Of a stretch of DNA of 64,000 nucleotides, positions 1 to 6,875 are shown piece after piece. A program made the position numbers and the translations under genes. Source of the stretch: Lactobacillus xujianguonis (GTDB taxonomy: Bacteria; Bacillota; Bacilli; Lactobacillales; Lactobacillaceae); contig NZ_ML136876.1 in NCBI RefSeq assembly GCF_004009905.1, positions 1-64,000 of the forward strand, in the 5' to 3' direction. Within the stretch, counting starts at the first letter, position 1. Each line of letters begins with the position of its first letter. The notes beneath the pieces are model-generated. The model had not been told where the DNA came from. It searched no databases and worked only from the letters and a program-made list of their open reading frames with translations.

Positions 1-6
1 TACTTT

Positions 7-23
7 TACGTAATTATTACGTA
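7..23. repeat. 17-bp perfect palindrome at the left edge
   Basis: TACGTAAT and ATTACGTA arms flank a central T. It lies just downstream of the EIIC stump, so it may belong to whatever replaced the rest of that gene. No transposase or IS end can be identified because the window starts here. Confidence 0.4.
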
Positions 24-107
24 ATTTTTCTATTTGAGGTTTTATTTTTAACTTTTTATCTGCTACAAGCGTTGATTTAAAGCCATTCTTTTGTCGGAGT
101 ATAAGGC

Positions 108-248
108 TTACACAATGTTGGACCCAAACATTGTTGCTGGGAAGGCAACCATCATCCCGTCACGTAAACTTGTTAAGTATTTGTTTTGACCCAGAATGCT
201 CGCCACGGGAACGAGCTTTTTCTGCATCCAATCTAAAAGCTTTTTCAT
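108..248 (-). pseudogene. 5' stump of a PTS cellobiose/beta-glucoside EIIC gene
   Basis: Only 46 codons remain. The product starts MKKLLDWMQKKLVPVA and ends in FPATMFGSNIV before a stop. This is the usual N-terminus of CelB/lichenan-type PTS EIIC permeases (normally over 400 residues), truncated where the first membrane segment should begin. An AGGGAGTTT ribosome binding site precedes the ATG. A promoter region and a palindromic site (269-288) are still present, and the LacI-family gene at 355-1389 lies directly upstream on the same strand and probably once controlled it. The DNA downstream (1-107) no longer encodes EIIC, so the loss was a deletion or rearrangement rather than a point mutation. 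Confidence 0.75.
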
Positions 249-268
249 TGTAAACTCCCTCTATATTT

Positions 269-288
269 TGTGATCGTTTGCGTTCACA
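269..288. promoter_or_regulatory. Candidate operator/cre upstream of the EIIC stump
   Basis: TGTGA and TCACA arms flank a core TCGTTTGCGT with the CG common to LacI/CcpA operators. It lies 21-40 bases upstream of the EIIC start and next to a LacI-type gene, so control by that regulator or by CcpA is the likely role. This is inferred from position and symmetry. Confidence 0.4.
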
Positions 289-354
289 TTTATAATGTAT
301 ATATGTTTATTGTTTGTTTACACAAGGGCAAAAATAAAAAAAGTGAAATTAATT

Positions 355-1389
355 TCACTTTTCGGCAATTGAGTCTCTTAATCTTAATTCGCTGCGGCAA
401 GTAATAATTAGTGGCATACGCGCCGCAGTCTTTTCAATCATTAAGTCTTTAGCAACTCGGACTGCGGTCTTGCCCATTTCCCGTGAATCCATATAAACAC
501 TTGAAAGCGACGGGGTTAAAAAGCGATTCACTTCGACATCATCAAAACTGACTACTGAAGTTTGACCAGGAATATCAATGTGGTGATTTTTCAATGATTT
601 ATAAACCCCTAAAGCCATTGGGTCACTCCCGACCATTACGGCAGATGGTAACTCATCAACTTCATTCAGCATTTGCTCACACAAATTGAAACCGTCTTGA
701 ATTGACCAATCAGCAATAAAAGTATGTTCATACTGATTAAGACCTTGAATCTTCATCCAGTCTGAGTAAGTTCTGGCCCGTGAGTCACCCTTGAGGGAAA
801 TGGTATTACCTTTTAGGTCAACTACACTCGAACTACCACCGATATAGGCAATATTTCGATGACCTAATTTATATAAGTAATCCAAAATTTGTCTAGTTCT
901 CGAAGAAAAATCATTTTGAATGTAGTTAACTGTTTCCACATCAGGATTAGCATCCACCAGAATCACATTTTTATTGCGTTTACGAATTGCTAAAACTGCA
1001 TCATCCGTCATTTGACCAACCATAATAATGGCGCCATACTTGGCGATTTGAGTCAGATCTTTATTCTTATCGTGCATCCGGAAAATGACATCCGTGTCCA
1101 AACGCCATTTGGCTGCTTCATCTAAAATTCCATCATGAATATTCTTAAAATATGGATCACTAGGTTCATTTTCTTCAGTGTGCCGTAAAATCAGCCCAAT
1201 GGTCATTCCCCGTTTACCTTTTGGTCCACGTTTATTCTTAGTTTTTGAATAGTTTAATTTTTTCGCAATCTCGATGACGCGTTGGCGGGTATTTTCGTTA
1301 ATGTGAAAAGTCGCATCTTTGTTCAAAATCCGGGAAACGCTAGCTGGGGAAACCCCTGCTACTCTAGCTATATCTCTAATACTTGGCAT
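355..1389 (-). CDS. LacI/GalR-family transcriptional regulator
   Basis: A 344-residue protein with an N-terminal helix-turn-helix (IRDIARVAGVSPASVSRILN, residues 4-23), the hinge region, and a periplasmic-binding-protein-like sugar domain (about 62-340) with the SVVSFDDVEVNRFLTPSLSS signature of the family. Length is typical. The linker is unusually basic (KNKRGPKGKRG). The ribosome binding site is weak (GAAAGAAAC). It is probably a local repressor of sugar uptake genes; the adjacent target is now only an EIIC stump, so its remaining regulon is unknown. Confidence 0.88.
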   Translation of the reverse strand: MPSIRDIARVAGVSPASVSRILNKDATFHINENTRQRVIEIAKKLNYSKTKNKRGPKGKRGMTIGLILRHTEENEPSDPYFKNIHDGILDEAAKWRLDTDVIFRMHDKNKDLTQIAKYGAIIMVGQMTDDAVLAIRKRNKNVILVDANPDVETVNYIQNDFSSRTRQILDYLYKLGHRNIAYIGGSSSVVDLKGNTISLKGDSRARTYSDWMKIQGLNQYEHTFIADWSIQDGFNLCEQMLNEVDELPSAVMVGSDPMALGVYKSLKNHHIDIPGQTSVVSFDDVEVNRFLTPSLSSVYMDSREMGKTAVRVAKDLMIEKTAARMPLIITCRSELRLRDSIAEK

Positions 1390-1499
1390 TTTTATGTTTC
1401 TTTCTTAATTTTACAGTTTATACTTTTGTTTACTGCTATTTTACACTTTTTTGCCTTGTTGTGCATAGAAAAGCACTTTTAACAAAAATAAAAATTTGC

Positions 1500-1614
1500 T
1501 TGCATCTTATTAGTGCCATCTAGTATAATTTTTGATGTCGTTCATATGACACACTTTCTTGTTTTTATATTTTTAAATTAAAGTCCTAGGGTGTCCTTCC
1601 TTAGGACTTTTTTT
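1500..1614 (+). ncRNA. Putative short orphan transcript (promoter to terminator)
   Basis: A promoter-like TTGCAT (1500-1505), 18-base spacer and TATAAT (1524-1529) is followed about 50 bases later by an intrinsic terminator: AAGTCCTA (1581-1588) pairs with TAGGACTT (1602-1609) and a T-run follows. The predicted RNA is about 80 nt and holds no convincing ORF. It lies between the divergent lacI gene and the gene at 1684, which has its own TATAAT (1637-1642). It could be an sRNA or an attenuated leader of the downstream gene. Confidence 0.4.
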
Positions 1615-1683
1615 CTTTTAATACCTATGGTATTGCTATAATTAAGATATATTTGCAACTACCCGGTCAGAAAGGATAGAAAA

Positions 1684-3390
1684 ATGCTGCAAATCAGATA
1701 CGACGATACTTTCAAAAAGGAAATTTCTCAAAACAGAAGCAAACAATTAAAGAACGAACCCTTTACCATTTGGGATGCCACTATTATTCAAATTAAGAAG
1801 AAAAAGTATTATTTATTAGTTGAAGAAAAAACAGGGTTGTCTATTTTATTAACTCGTCTTGATCCTAAGCTATTCAACTGCGTTTTAACTGAATTAATCA
1901 GAAGCTACAATTTTATTAGTAGTAAGCAACAACGCAAAATCATACAAGCTGCTTCAGCTGATAAAGTTTCATTTTATAAAAATGCTAAAACTGAAAATTC
2001 ACAAGCTAAGACTATCGCCTCATTAATTAACAGTCATCTTGATGAATATCTAGAAATGGCAACTGCTACCAATTTGGAAAAAGATGAAGTTGCCAACTTA
2101 GTTCTTAAATCAGCTGCCATTTATGTTTTAGACGAAAACCTAGGAAATTATTTTGTTGATAAAATGATGGAAGAAGTTACAACTGAGTTGCCAGTTAAGT
2201 CCCAAAAGCCAGACCAGCATTATCAATACTGGGACTTAGAAAGACGTTTCCCTGATTTTGCCGCATTTCAAGATTATGAAAATCAACCTATTAGCTCCAA
2301 TACTGACATCATTAACAAAATTAAAAAGATCAATCAAAGCATGATTGACCAATTCATTGAAACTTCTTCCGTTAGCTTTGATCCAGTTGATCCGCAAATA
2401 GCTCTTACAAATTTTGCTAATGATTTCTTACTTGAAAAGCGAATTCGTTTTGTCACTAGTGATCTGGGGCAAGTCATACCATACTTGTGGACGATTTTTA
2501 ATCAGAATGATTTAGATGAAAATACTGCTTTCGAACTTGGACATGTTTTCAAGAACTTTTATAAATTTTTGGCCCGTGTGGGAATGATTAGAAGTACTGA
2601 TCATGAATATGCTGATTTAAGTATTTATAAGTTAATGGATGATTTTACTTTTACACCTCTACCTGATTCCTCGCCTTCTGACGAAGAAATGTTAGCAGTA
2701 ATTCGCGAACATCCCGATATTTTACAAAAGTTATTCCATAAAGGCATCATCTCTGAAGAAGCATTTAATATGTTACAAGGAATGCTGAAACAAATGGACC
2801 AACATTCTCCTGAGAAGTCCTATGATAATCGGGAGCGTGACCAAGCAACTTACGAAATTCGCGCAACACTTAAACACTTTAAACCATCAACTTGGCGCCG
2901 TTTCATAATTAGTGGCAATAGTTCTATTGATACCCTAGAAAAATGTATTTTGGAAATGTTCAGAGCTGACTTTTCACGCATGTTTGATTTACAAAATATA
3001 AAAACTAAGGAAAGGTTCGAAAATACTGAAAATATCGATTCGATAAGTAAGTTAATTCCTCTTTCTAGTATTAATTCTGAAAATACAAAAGTTTCTTATT
3101 TTCACGAAAAGGATCGTTTTATCCTAACATATGGTTATGGTTCAAGTTGGACATTTCTCGTCACTATTAGAAAAATTACATTTGATAATCCAGCTCCAGC
3201 TTATCCTAAAATTTTATCTGGTAAAGGCTACGGTATTATTAAAGATGATGATGAATTAGCTGAAATCTTATGCTTAGACGAAGATGGCGAACCAGTAGAA
3301 GATGGTTCAAGACTCAACGAAATTGTTATCGACTTAAATGATTTTGATAAAGATGAACTTAATGAACTGATGAAGAAGTACAAGATTTGA
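1684..3390 (+). CDS. Plasmid pRiA4b ORF-3-like domain protein
   Basis: A 568-residue acidic protein. The C-terminal part (about 395-560, from YEIRATLKHFKPSTWRRF) matches the pRiA4b ORF-3-like family, in which the RPxxWRR-type start and a GYxYDFGDxW-like segment (here YGYGSSWTF) are typical. The N-terminal 390 residues are mostly helical and I do not recognise them. A ribosome binding site (AAAGGA) fits the ATG. The biochemical role of the family is unknown. Such proteins are often found on plasmids and in accessory DNA. No operon partners are visible. Confidence 0.7.
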   Translation: MLQIRYDDTFKKEISQNRSKQLKNEPFTIWDATIIQIKKKKYYLLVEEKTGLSILLTRLDPKLFNCVLTELIRSYNFISSKQQRKIIQAASADKVSFYKNAKTENSQAKTIASLINSHLDEYLEMATATNLEKDEVANLVLKSAAIYVLDENLGNYFVDKMMEEVTTELPVKSQKPDQHYQYWDLERRFPDFAAFQDYENQPISSNTDIINKIKKINQSMIDQFIETSSVSFDPVDPQIALTNFANDFLLEKRIRFVTSDLGQVIPYLWTIFNQNDLDENTAFELGHVFKNFYKFLARVGMIRSTDHEYADLSIYKLMDDFTFTPLPDSSPSDEEMLAVIREHPDILQKLFHKGIISEEAFNMLQGMLKQMDQHSPEKSYDNRERDQATYEIRATLKHFKPSTWRRFIISGNSSIDTLEKCILEMFRADFSRMFDLQNIKTKERFENTENIDSISKLIPLSSINSENTKVSYFHEKDRFILTYGYGSSWTFLVTIRKITFDNPAPAYPKILSGKGYGIIKDDDELAEILCLDEDGEPVEDGSRLNEIVIDLNDFDKDELNELMKKYKI

Positions 3391-3435
3391 TAGATATAAT
3401 TGAATTTCTTTTGTAGGATATAGTATAATTTAGAT

Positions 3436-3568
3436 AGCAAAAAGGAGGCCGACTCTACAACTGCCGAACCTCCTAAGCTGCAGAACCGCTAAAAGAGCGG
3501 TGGCTAAAATTATAGTTTATAAAATTTAAAAACCGTTAATTCTCGTCCAAAAGTATTAAGCGGTTTTT
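3436..3568 (+). ncRNA. Structured sRNA, antitoxin-like (RNA II type)
   Basis: A promoter TTGAAT-18-TATAAT (3400-3405, 3424-3429) precedes a transcript of about 130 nt with three hairpins: AGGAGG/CCTCCT, ACCGCT/AGCGGT (3485-3501), and a terminal AAAAACCG...CGGTTTTT stem. No ORF with a ribosome binding site is present. The last hairpin is shared with the convergent small gene at 3556-3804. The octamer ACCGCTAA at 3485-3492 recurs at 3835-3842, in the 5' leader of that gene, so the two RNAs can pair at both ends. This is the geometry of Fst/par type I antitoxins. Function is inferred from layout only. Confidence 0.5.
3528..3568. terminator. Shared bidirectional terminator
   Basis: AAAAACCGTTAA (3528-3539) pairs with TTAAGCGGTTTTT (3556-3568) with one bulged base. 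It gives a U-tract in both directions, so it ends both the sRNA on the plus strand and the small gene on the minus strand. Confidence 0.8.
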
Positions 3569-3804
3569 AATTTTGTTTCTTTTTTCGTCTTTTGCGACGA
3601 TGATCGATAATCAAACTGCTGATTACCAAGTGAAGTTGGTATACTTGGAGAATGAGAATTGTAATCCCATGAACAAGTAACCTTAAACTTGCAACATTGG
3701 CACAGAGCAAGCCGATTATAATCAATGTGTTCCTTAACAGGTCCACTGAAGACAAAATTGGCCCTCCCTTTAAACGAAGGCCGAGCATTGAAAATAAATT
3801 CCAT
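3556..3804 (-). CDS. Small Cys-rich protein convergent with an sRNA
   Basis: An 82-residue ORF whose ATG at 3804 is 8 bases from an AGGA ribosome binding site; the upstream ATG at 3810 is too close to it. The product contains LCQCCKFKVTCSWDY, a possible zinc-ribbon half, and a lysine-rich tail. A promoter TTGTCG-18-TAAAAT (3888-3893, 3864-3869 on the complement) would give a leader carrying the octamer complementary to the sRNA. The stop codon lies inside the shared terminator. A second frame (3567-3836) encodes a hydrophobic peptide with a basic RRKRRKKKQN tail, which is more toxin-like. I cannot decide from sequence which frame is used, or whether both are. Confidence 0.45.
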   Translation of the reverse strand: MEFIFNARPSFKGRANFVFSGPVKEHIDYNRLALCQCCKFKVTCSWDYNSHSPSIPTSLGNQQFDYRSSSQKTKKETKLKTA

Positions 3805-3834
3805 AGGCATCGTCCTTTCTTTGAGATAAAGGCC

Positions 3835-3842
3835 ACCGCTAA
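3835..3842. repeat. Direct repeat ACCGCTAA linking sRNA and mRNA leader
   Basis: The same 8-mer occurs in the same orientation at 3485-3492 (sRNA) and here (5' leader of the convergent transcript), so the two RNAs are complementary over this segment. Direct repeats placed this way are a hallmark of the Fst/par type I system. Confidence 0.5.
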
Positions 3843-3913
3843 TTCAACTTTTCTGCATAATTAATTTTATCAAACTGACATTCGGTGCGACAAGATTAAT
3901 TTTATTTTGGCCC

Positions 3914-3960
3914 AAAAAGCTTCCAACCTGGTTTATAAAACACCAAGCTGGAAGCTTTTT
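3914..3960. terminator. Terminator of flavoprotein gene 1
   Basis: AAAAAGCTTCCA and TGGAAGCTTTTT arms flank a nested CTGG/CCAAG stem. It serves the gene ending at 3977. A near-copy lies at 6828-6874, after the LysR gene and before flavoprotein gene 2. Confidence 0.85.
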
Positions 3961-3976
3961 CTTTCGTCTATTTTTT

Positions 3977-5770
3977 CTATCTATTCTTTAAAGCTTTATT
4001 CACTGCTTCACTAATTGCACGACTAGTGGCAGAGGCGCCAGTTACCGCATCAACATAAGCAGTATTGTTCTCAACAATTCTCTTTGGAATTTCTTCTAAG
4101 GCTGTTTTACCAATATCCTCACTTTCATGATTTTGAACTACTTCAACATTCTTGATTTTATTATCATCATAAGTAACACGAACCACTAATTTGCCACCGA
4201 TACCTGCATCTGAGGATCCCAGATATTGATTCTTATCAAGTTTAATATCTTTAATCTTATCGCCATCGACTAATTCATTAATGCCGTTGTACTTGCTTTC
4301 AACTTCATCAGTAACTTCATCGGTAACATTTGCTGCCTGCTCACCAGCGATTTTACCCCAAATCAAACATTCGGCTAAGTTACCGCCACCTTGATACTGA
4401 TTTGCACAAATTCCGCCTAATTCACCTGCACCATATAAGTGTGGAATCGGTTGATTATTTACATCCAAAATTTCAGCTTTAGTGTTTCTTTCAGGACCAC
4501 CTTGGGTATTAAGAACATTGTAACCCATCTTGATAGCATAGAATGGACCATCACTAAATGCTTTCATTGAATCGGCTTTACGACCAAATTGAATATCTTC
4601 GCCTGACTTGGCAGCTTCATTGAAAAGTTTAACTTGTTCTTCTAATCCAACTGCATTAACTCCAATTTTATCTGCTAATTCTTTTATACTATCAGCTTTG
4701 ATCAGTTTTTCATTGAACTTGTCATATGGAATTGGATTATTTTCAATTTCTTTATATTGCTTTTCATCAAAGACTAAATATGGTTTTTCATGTGTTCTTG
4801 GCACTCTCCACATACCATGATCAAAAATATGCCCGTGCCGATTCATCTCAGTTTCATTAAAGTAACGTTTACCATCATCAGCAATCATAAAAATGCTGCC
4901 ATTTGTTAATTGATCCCAGCTAAGGAATAACTCAGACCTTTCGCCTTCTGGAGTAGCAAAGGATAAGCCATGCATTAAGCCTAATGACTCATAGTTATAC
5001 ATGTGCCACATTTTTGCACCAACTTCTTGAGCCATGGTAATACCATCACCTTGGTTATAAATAGTACCTAAAGGTGAAAGACTTGGTGCTCCTAGATAGT
5101 TTTGAATCATTTCTTTATTAGCTTCAAATCCACCAGTTGTTAAGACAACACCTTTTCGTGCAAGAACATTAATCTTTTGTCCATCCTTAATAATTTGCGC
5201 ACCCTTTATAACTTTAGTTACGGGATCTTGAATTAGATGAATAGCACGTGCTTCATACCAAACATCAATTTTATCTTTACGATCTAAAACCTTTTGACGT
5301 AGAATCTTCCACATTGCTGCGTCAAACCATCCCTTATGAACTGTAGTATAATCATACGTCTTATGTCCTGGTAAGTTTGGATATTCTTGACATGCTGCAG
5401 CTTTATAATCTTCTGGCATGTCAAATTCCTTCATAAAGCTAACTAGCTCAGCATCAAGATACTTTTTGACATATTCACGAGTATGTAGCATCCCATTAAC
5501 AAAGGTTTCTACCATATCATCTGGTAAATCCATCGGATGAGTTAAACCTAAATAATATTTCTTCAACTCATCATGATCATAACCAGTACCAATTAATTGT
5601 GCTGAATAACGAGTATTACCACCTTCATGACCATAAGGAGCAAGGTCTGCAATCAAAACTTTAGCACCATTATCTGCAGCAAACCTTGCAGCTGTTGCTC
5701 CTGCTCCACCAAAGCCAAGAACAACAACATCATAATTGGCTTTCCAATCAATAACTGAATTACTTGCCAT
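3977..5770 (-). CDS. FAD/FMN flavoprotein reductase 1 (fumarate/urocanate reductase-like)
   Basis: 597 residues, cytoplasmic (no signal peptide). An N-terminal FAD fold (VVLGFGGAGATAARFAADNG, about 16-35) begins a FAD_binding_2 domain to about residue 470. A C-terminal FMN_bind domain (about 505-597) has the ApbE flavinylation motif DAVTGASATS. Family members reduce an unsaturated acid (fumarate, urocanate, cinnamates, acrylate). The candidate proton-donor arginine is in NRHGHIFDHG. At the position of the fumarate-binding Arg of FccA-type enzymes this copy has Gln (ANQYQGGGN), and the HHTMGG-like motif reads LNTQGG, so fumarate need not be the substrate. AGGAGG lies 8 bases before the ATG. 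It is divergent from the LysR gene at 5891, which probably controls it. No ApbE is seen in the window. Confidence 0.85.
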   Translation of the reverse strand: MASNSVIDWKANYDVVVLGFGGAGATAARFAADNGAKVLIADLAPYGHEGGNTRYSAQLIGTGYDHDELKKYYLGLTHPMDLPDDMVETFVNGMLHTREYVKKYLDAELVSFMKEFDMPEDYKAAACQEYPNLPGHKTYDYTTVHKGWFDAAMWKILRQKVLDRKDKIDVWYEARAIHLIQDPVTKVIKGAQIIKDGQKINVLARKGVVLTTGGFEANKEMIQNYLGAPSLSPLGTIYNQGDGITMAQEVGAKMWHMYNYESLGLMHGLSFATPEGERSELFLSWDQLTNGSIFMIADDGKRYFNETEMNRHGHIFDHGMWRVPRTHEKPYLVFDEKQYKEIENNPIPYDKFNEKLIKADSIKELADKIGVNAVGLEEQVKLFNEAAKSGEDIQFGRKADSMKAFSDGPFYAIKMGYNVLNTQGGPERNTKAEILDVNNQPIPHLYGAGELGGICANQYQGGGNLAECLIWGKIAGEQAANVTDEVTDEVESKYNGINELVDGDKIKDIKLDKNQYLGSSDAGIGGKLVVRVTYDDNKIKNVEVVQNHESEDIGKTALEEIPKRIVENNTAYVDAVTGASATSRAISEAVNKALKNR

Positions 5771-5890
5771 AATAAAAACCTCCTAAACGCTCTTTTGTTA
5801 TCGCTTACATTATGTGCTAAAATTCACTTACTGTACAATATCTTTTATTTTGAAAATTATAACCATTCGGTTACTGAAAGAACTAACATT

Positions 5891-6808
5891 ATGAGTAAAG
5901 AGAAAAATTTATACGATATATTAAAAACTGCTTCATCCGTTAATACTATTAGTGAGATCGCAAGACGTCTATTTATTAGCGAACCTTATATCAGTAAGCT
6001 TTTAAGACAAGCTGAGAATAAATATGGTGTAATCTTAATAGATAGGAATCAAAAGCCAATCAAATTAACTAAAGCTGGTGAAGTATTTCTCAAAGATTTA
6101 CAAACAATATTAGAGTCACAAAATGAATTAACATATGATCTTGAGCCTTTTAGTAAATTTAAAAATTACGAAATAAAAATTGCTTTTAATCAACCATGGT
6201 TAGAAACCTCAGCTCAAGGAGTAATTCCATTTCTAGTTCATGAATATCCAGCATTTACTTTTTCCTTCTACGATCAAACGACTAATTTAGCCCAAGAAAA
6301 CTTATTAAATCGTAGTATTGATCTGTTTGTTGGTAAGTTATTAGTAAACAAAAATATTACATCTATACACTTTACTGATTCATCCTTAGCCCTTCTTATT
6401 CCAAGTAACTGTTCACTTTTCAAACTTAAAGAGACTGAACTTACTCCAAACATCTTTAAGAAATTTAATAATCAAAAATATATTAGTTTAACTGATGATT
6501 CTTTCTTCCAAGCAATGATTGACCATCTCTTTCAGGAAAATGAGGTCACTTTAAATAAAGTAGTTAAAGTATCTAATTCTTTGATTACAAGAGAACTTGC
6601 CATACAAGGAATGGGTTATACAATAATTACTCAACAAAGTGCACAAGACATTGAAAAAGAAAATGAAGTTAAAGTCATAACCATTCCTAAGAATATGCTA
6701 GAACTCAGCAATGGCGTATCCTATTTGAATTCAAGCTCAAAAATTATAAAAGAAGTTGGAAATAAACTATATGAATTTCTAATAAGCAATAAAAATTTAA
6801 TTAATTAA
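5891..6808 (+). CDS. LysR-family regulator 1
   Basis: About 305 residues from the ATG at 5891; the longer frame from 5795 lacks a ribosome binding site and would overlap the divergent promoter. An N-terminal winged HTH (SVNTISEIARRLFISEPYIS, about 17-36) is followed by a LysR substrate-binding domain (about 95-300). The protein is Lys/Asn rich and more diverged than the other two LysR proteins here. It is divergent from flavoprotein gene 1 with a shared control region of 120 bases, so it most likely activates that gene in response to the electron acceptor or a related acid. Confidence 0.8.
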   Translation: MSKEKNLYDILKTASSVNTISEIARRLFISEPYISKLLRQAENKYGVILIDRNQKPIKLTKAGEVFLKDLQTILESQNELTYDLEPFSKFKNYEIKIAFNQPWLETSAQGVIPFLVHEYPAFTFSFYDQTTNLAQENLLNRSIDLFVGKLLVNKNITSIHFTDSSLALLIPSNCSLFKLKETELTPNIFKKFNNQKYISLTDDSFFQAMIDHLFQENEVTLNKVVKVSNSLITRELAIQGMGYTIITQQSAQDIEKENEVKVITIPKNMLELSNGVSYLNSSSKIIKEVGNKLYEFLISNKNLIN

Positions 6809-6827
6809 CTTTTATTCGATTCTACTT

Positions 6828-6874
6828 AAAAAAGCTTCCAATCTGGTTTCAAAAGACCAAGTTGGAATCTTTTT
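6828..6874. terminator. Bidirectional terminator between LysR 1 and flavoprotein 2
   Basis: AAGCTTCCAA and TTGGAATCTTTTT arms with an inner CTGGT/ACCAAG stem. It ends the plus-strand LysR gene and the minus-strand flavoprotein 2 gene. It is nearly identical to the terminator at 3914-3960, which suggests segmental duplication. Confidence 0.85.
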
Positions 6875-6875
6875 C

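Noticed and set aside
3556-3836. Calling the hydrophobic 3567-3836 frame a definite Fst toxin
   Set aside because: It lacks the conserved Fst core and is too long. The alternative frame has the better-placed ribosome binding site, so only a type I-like layout is claimed.
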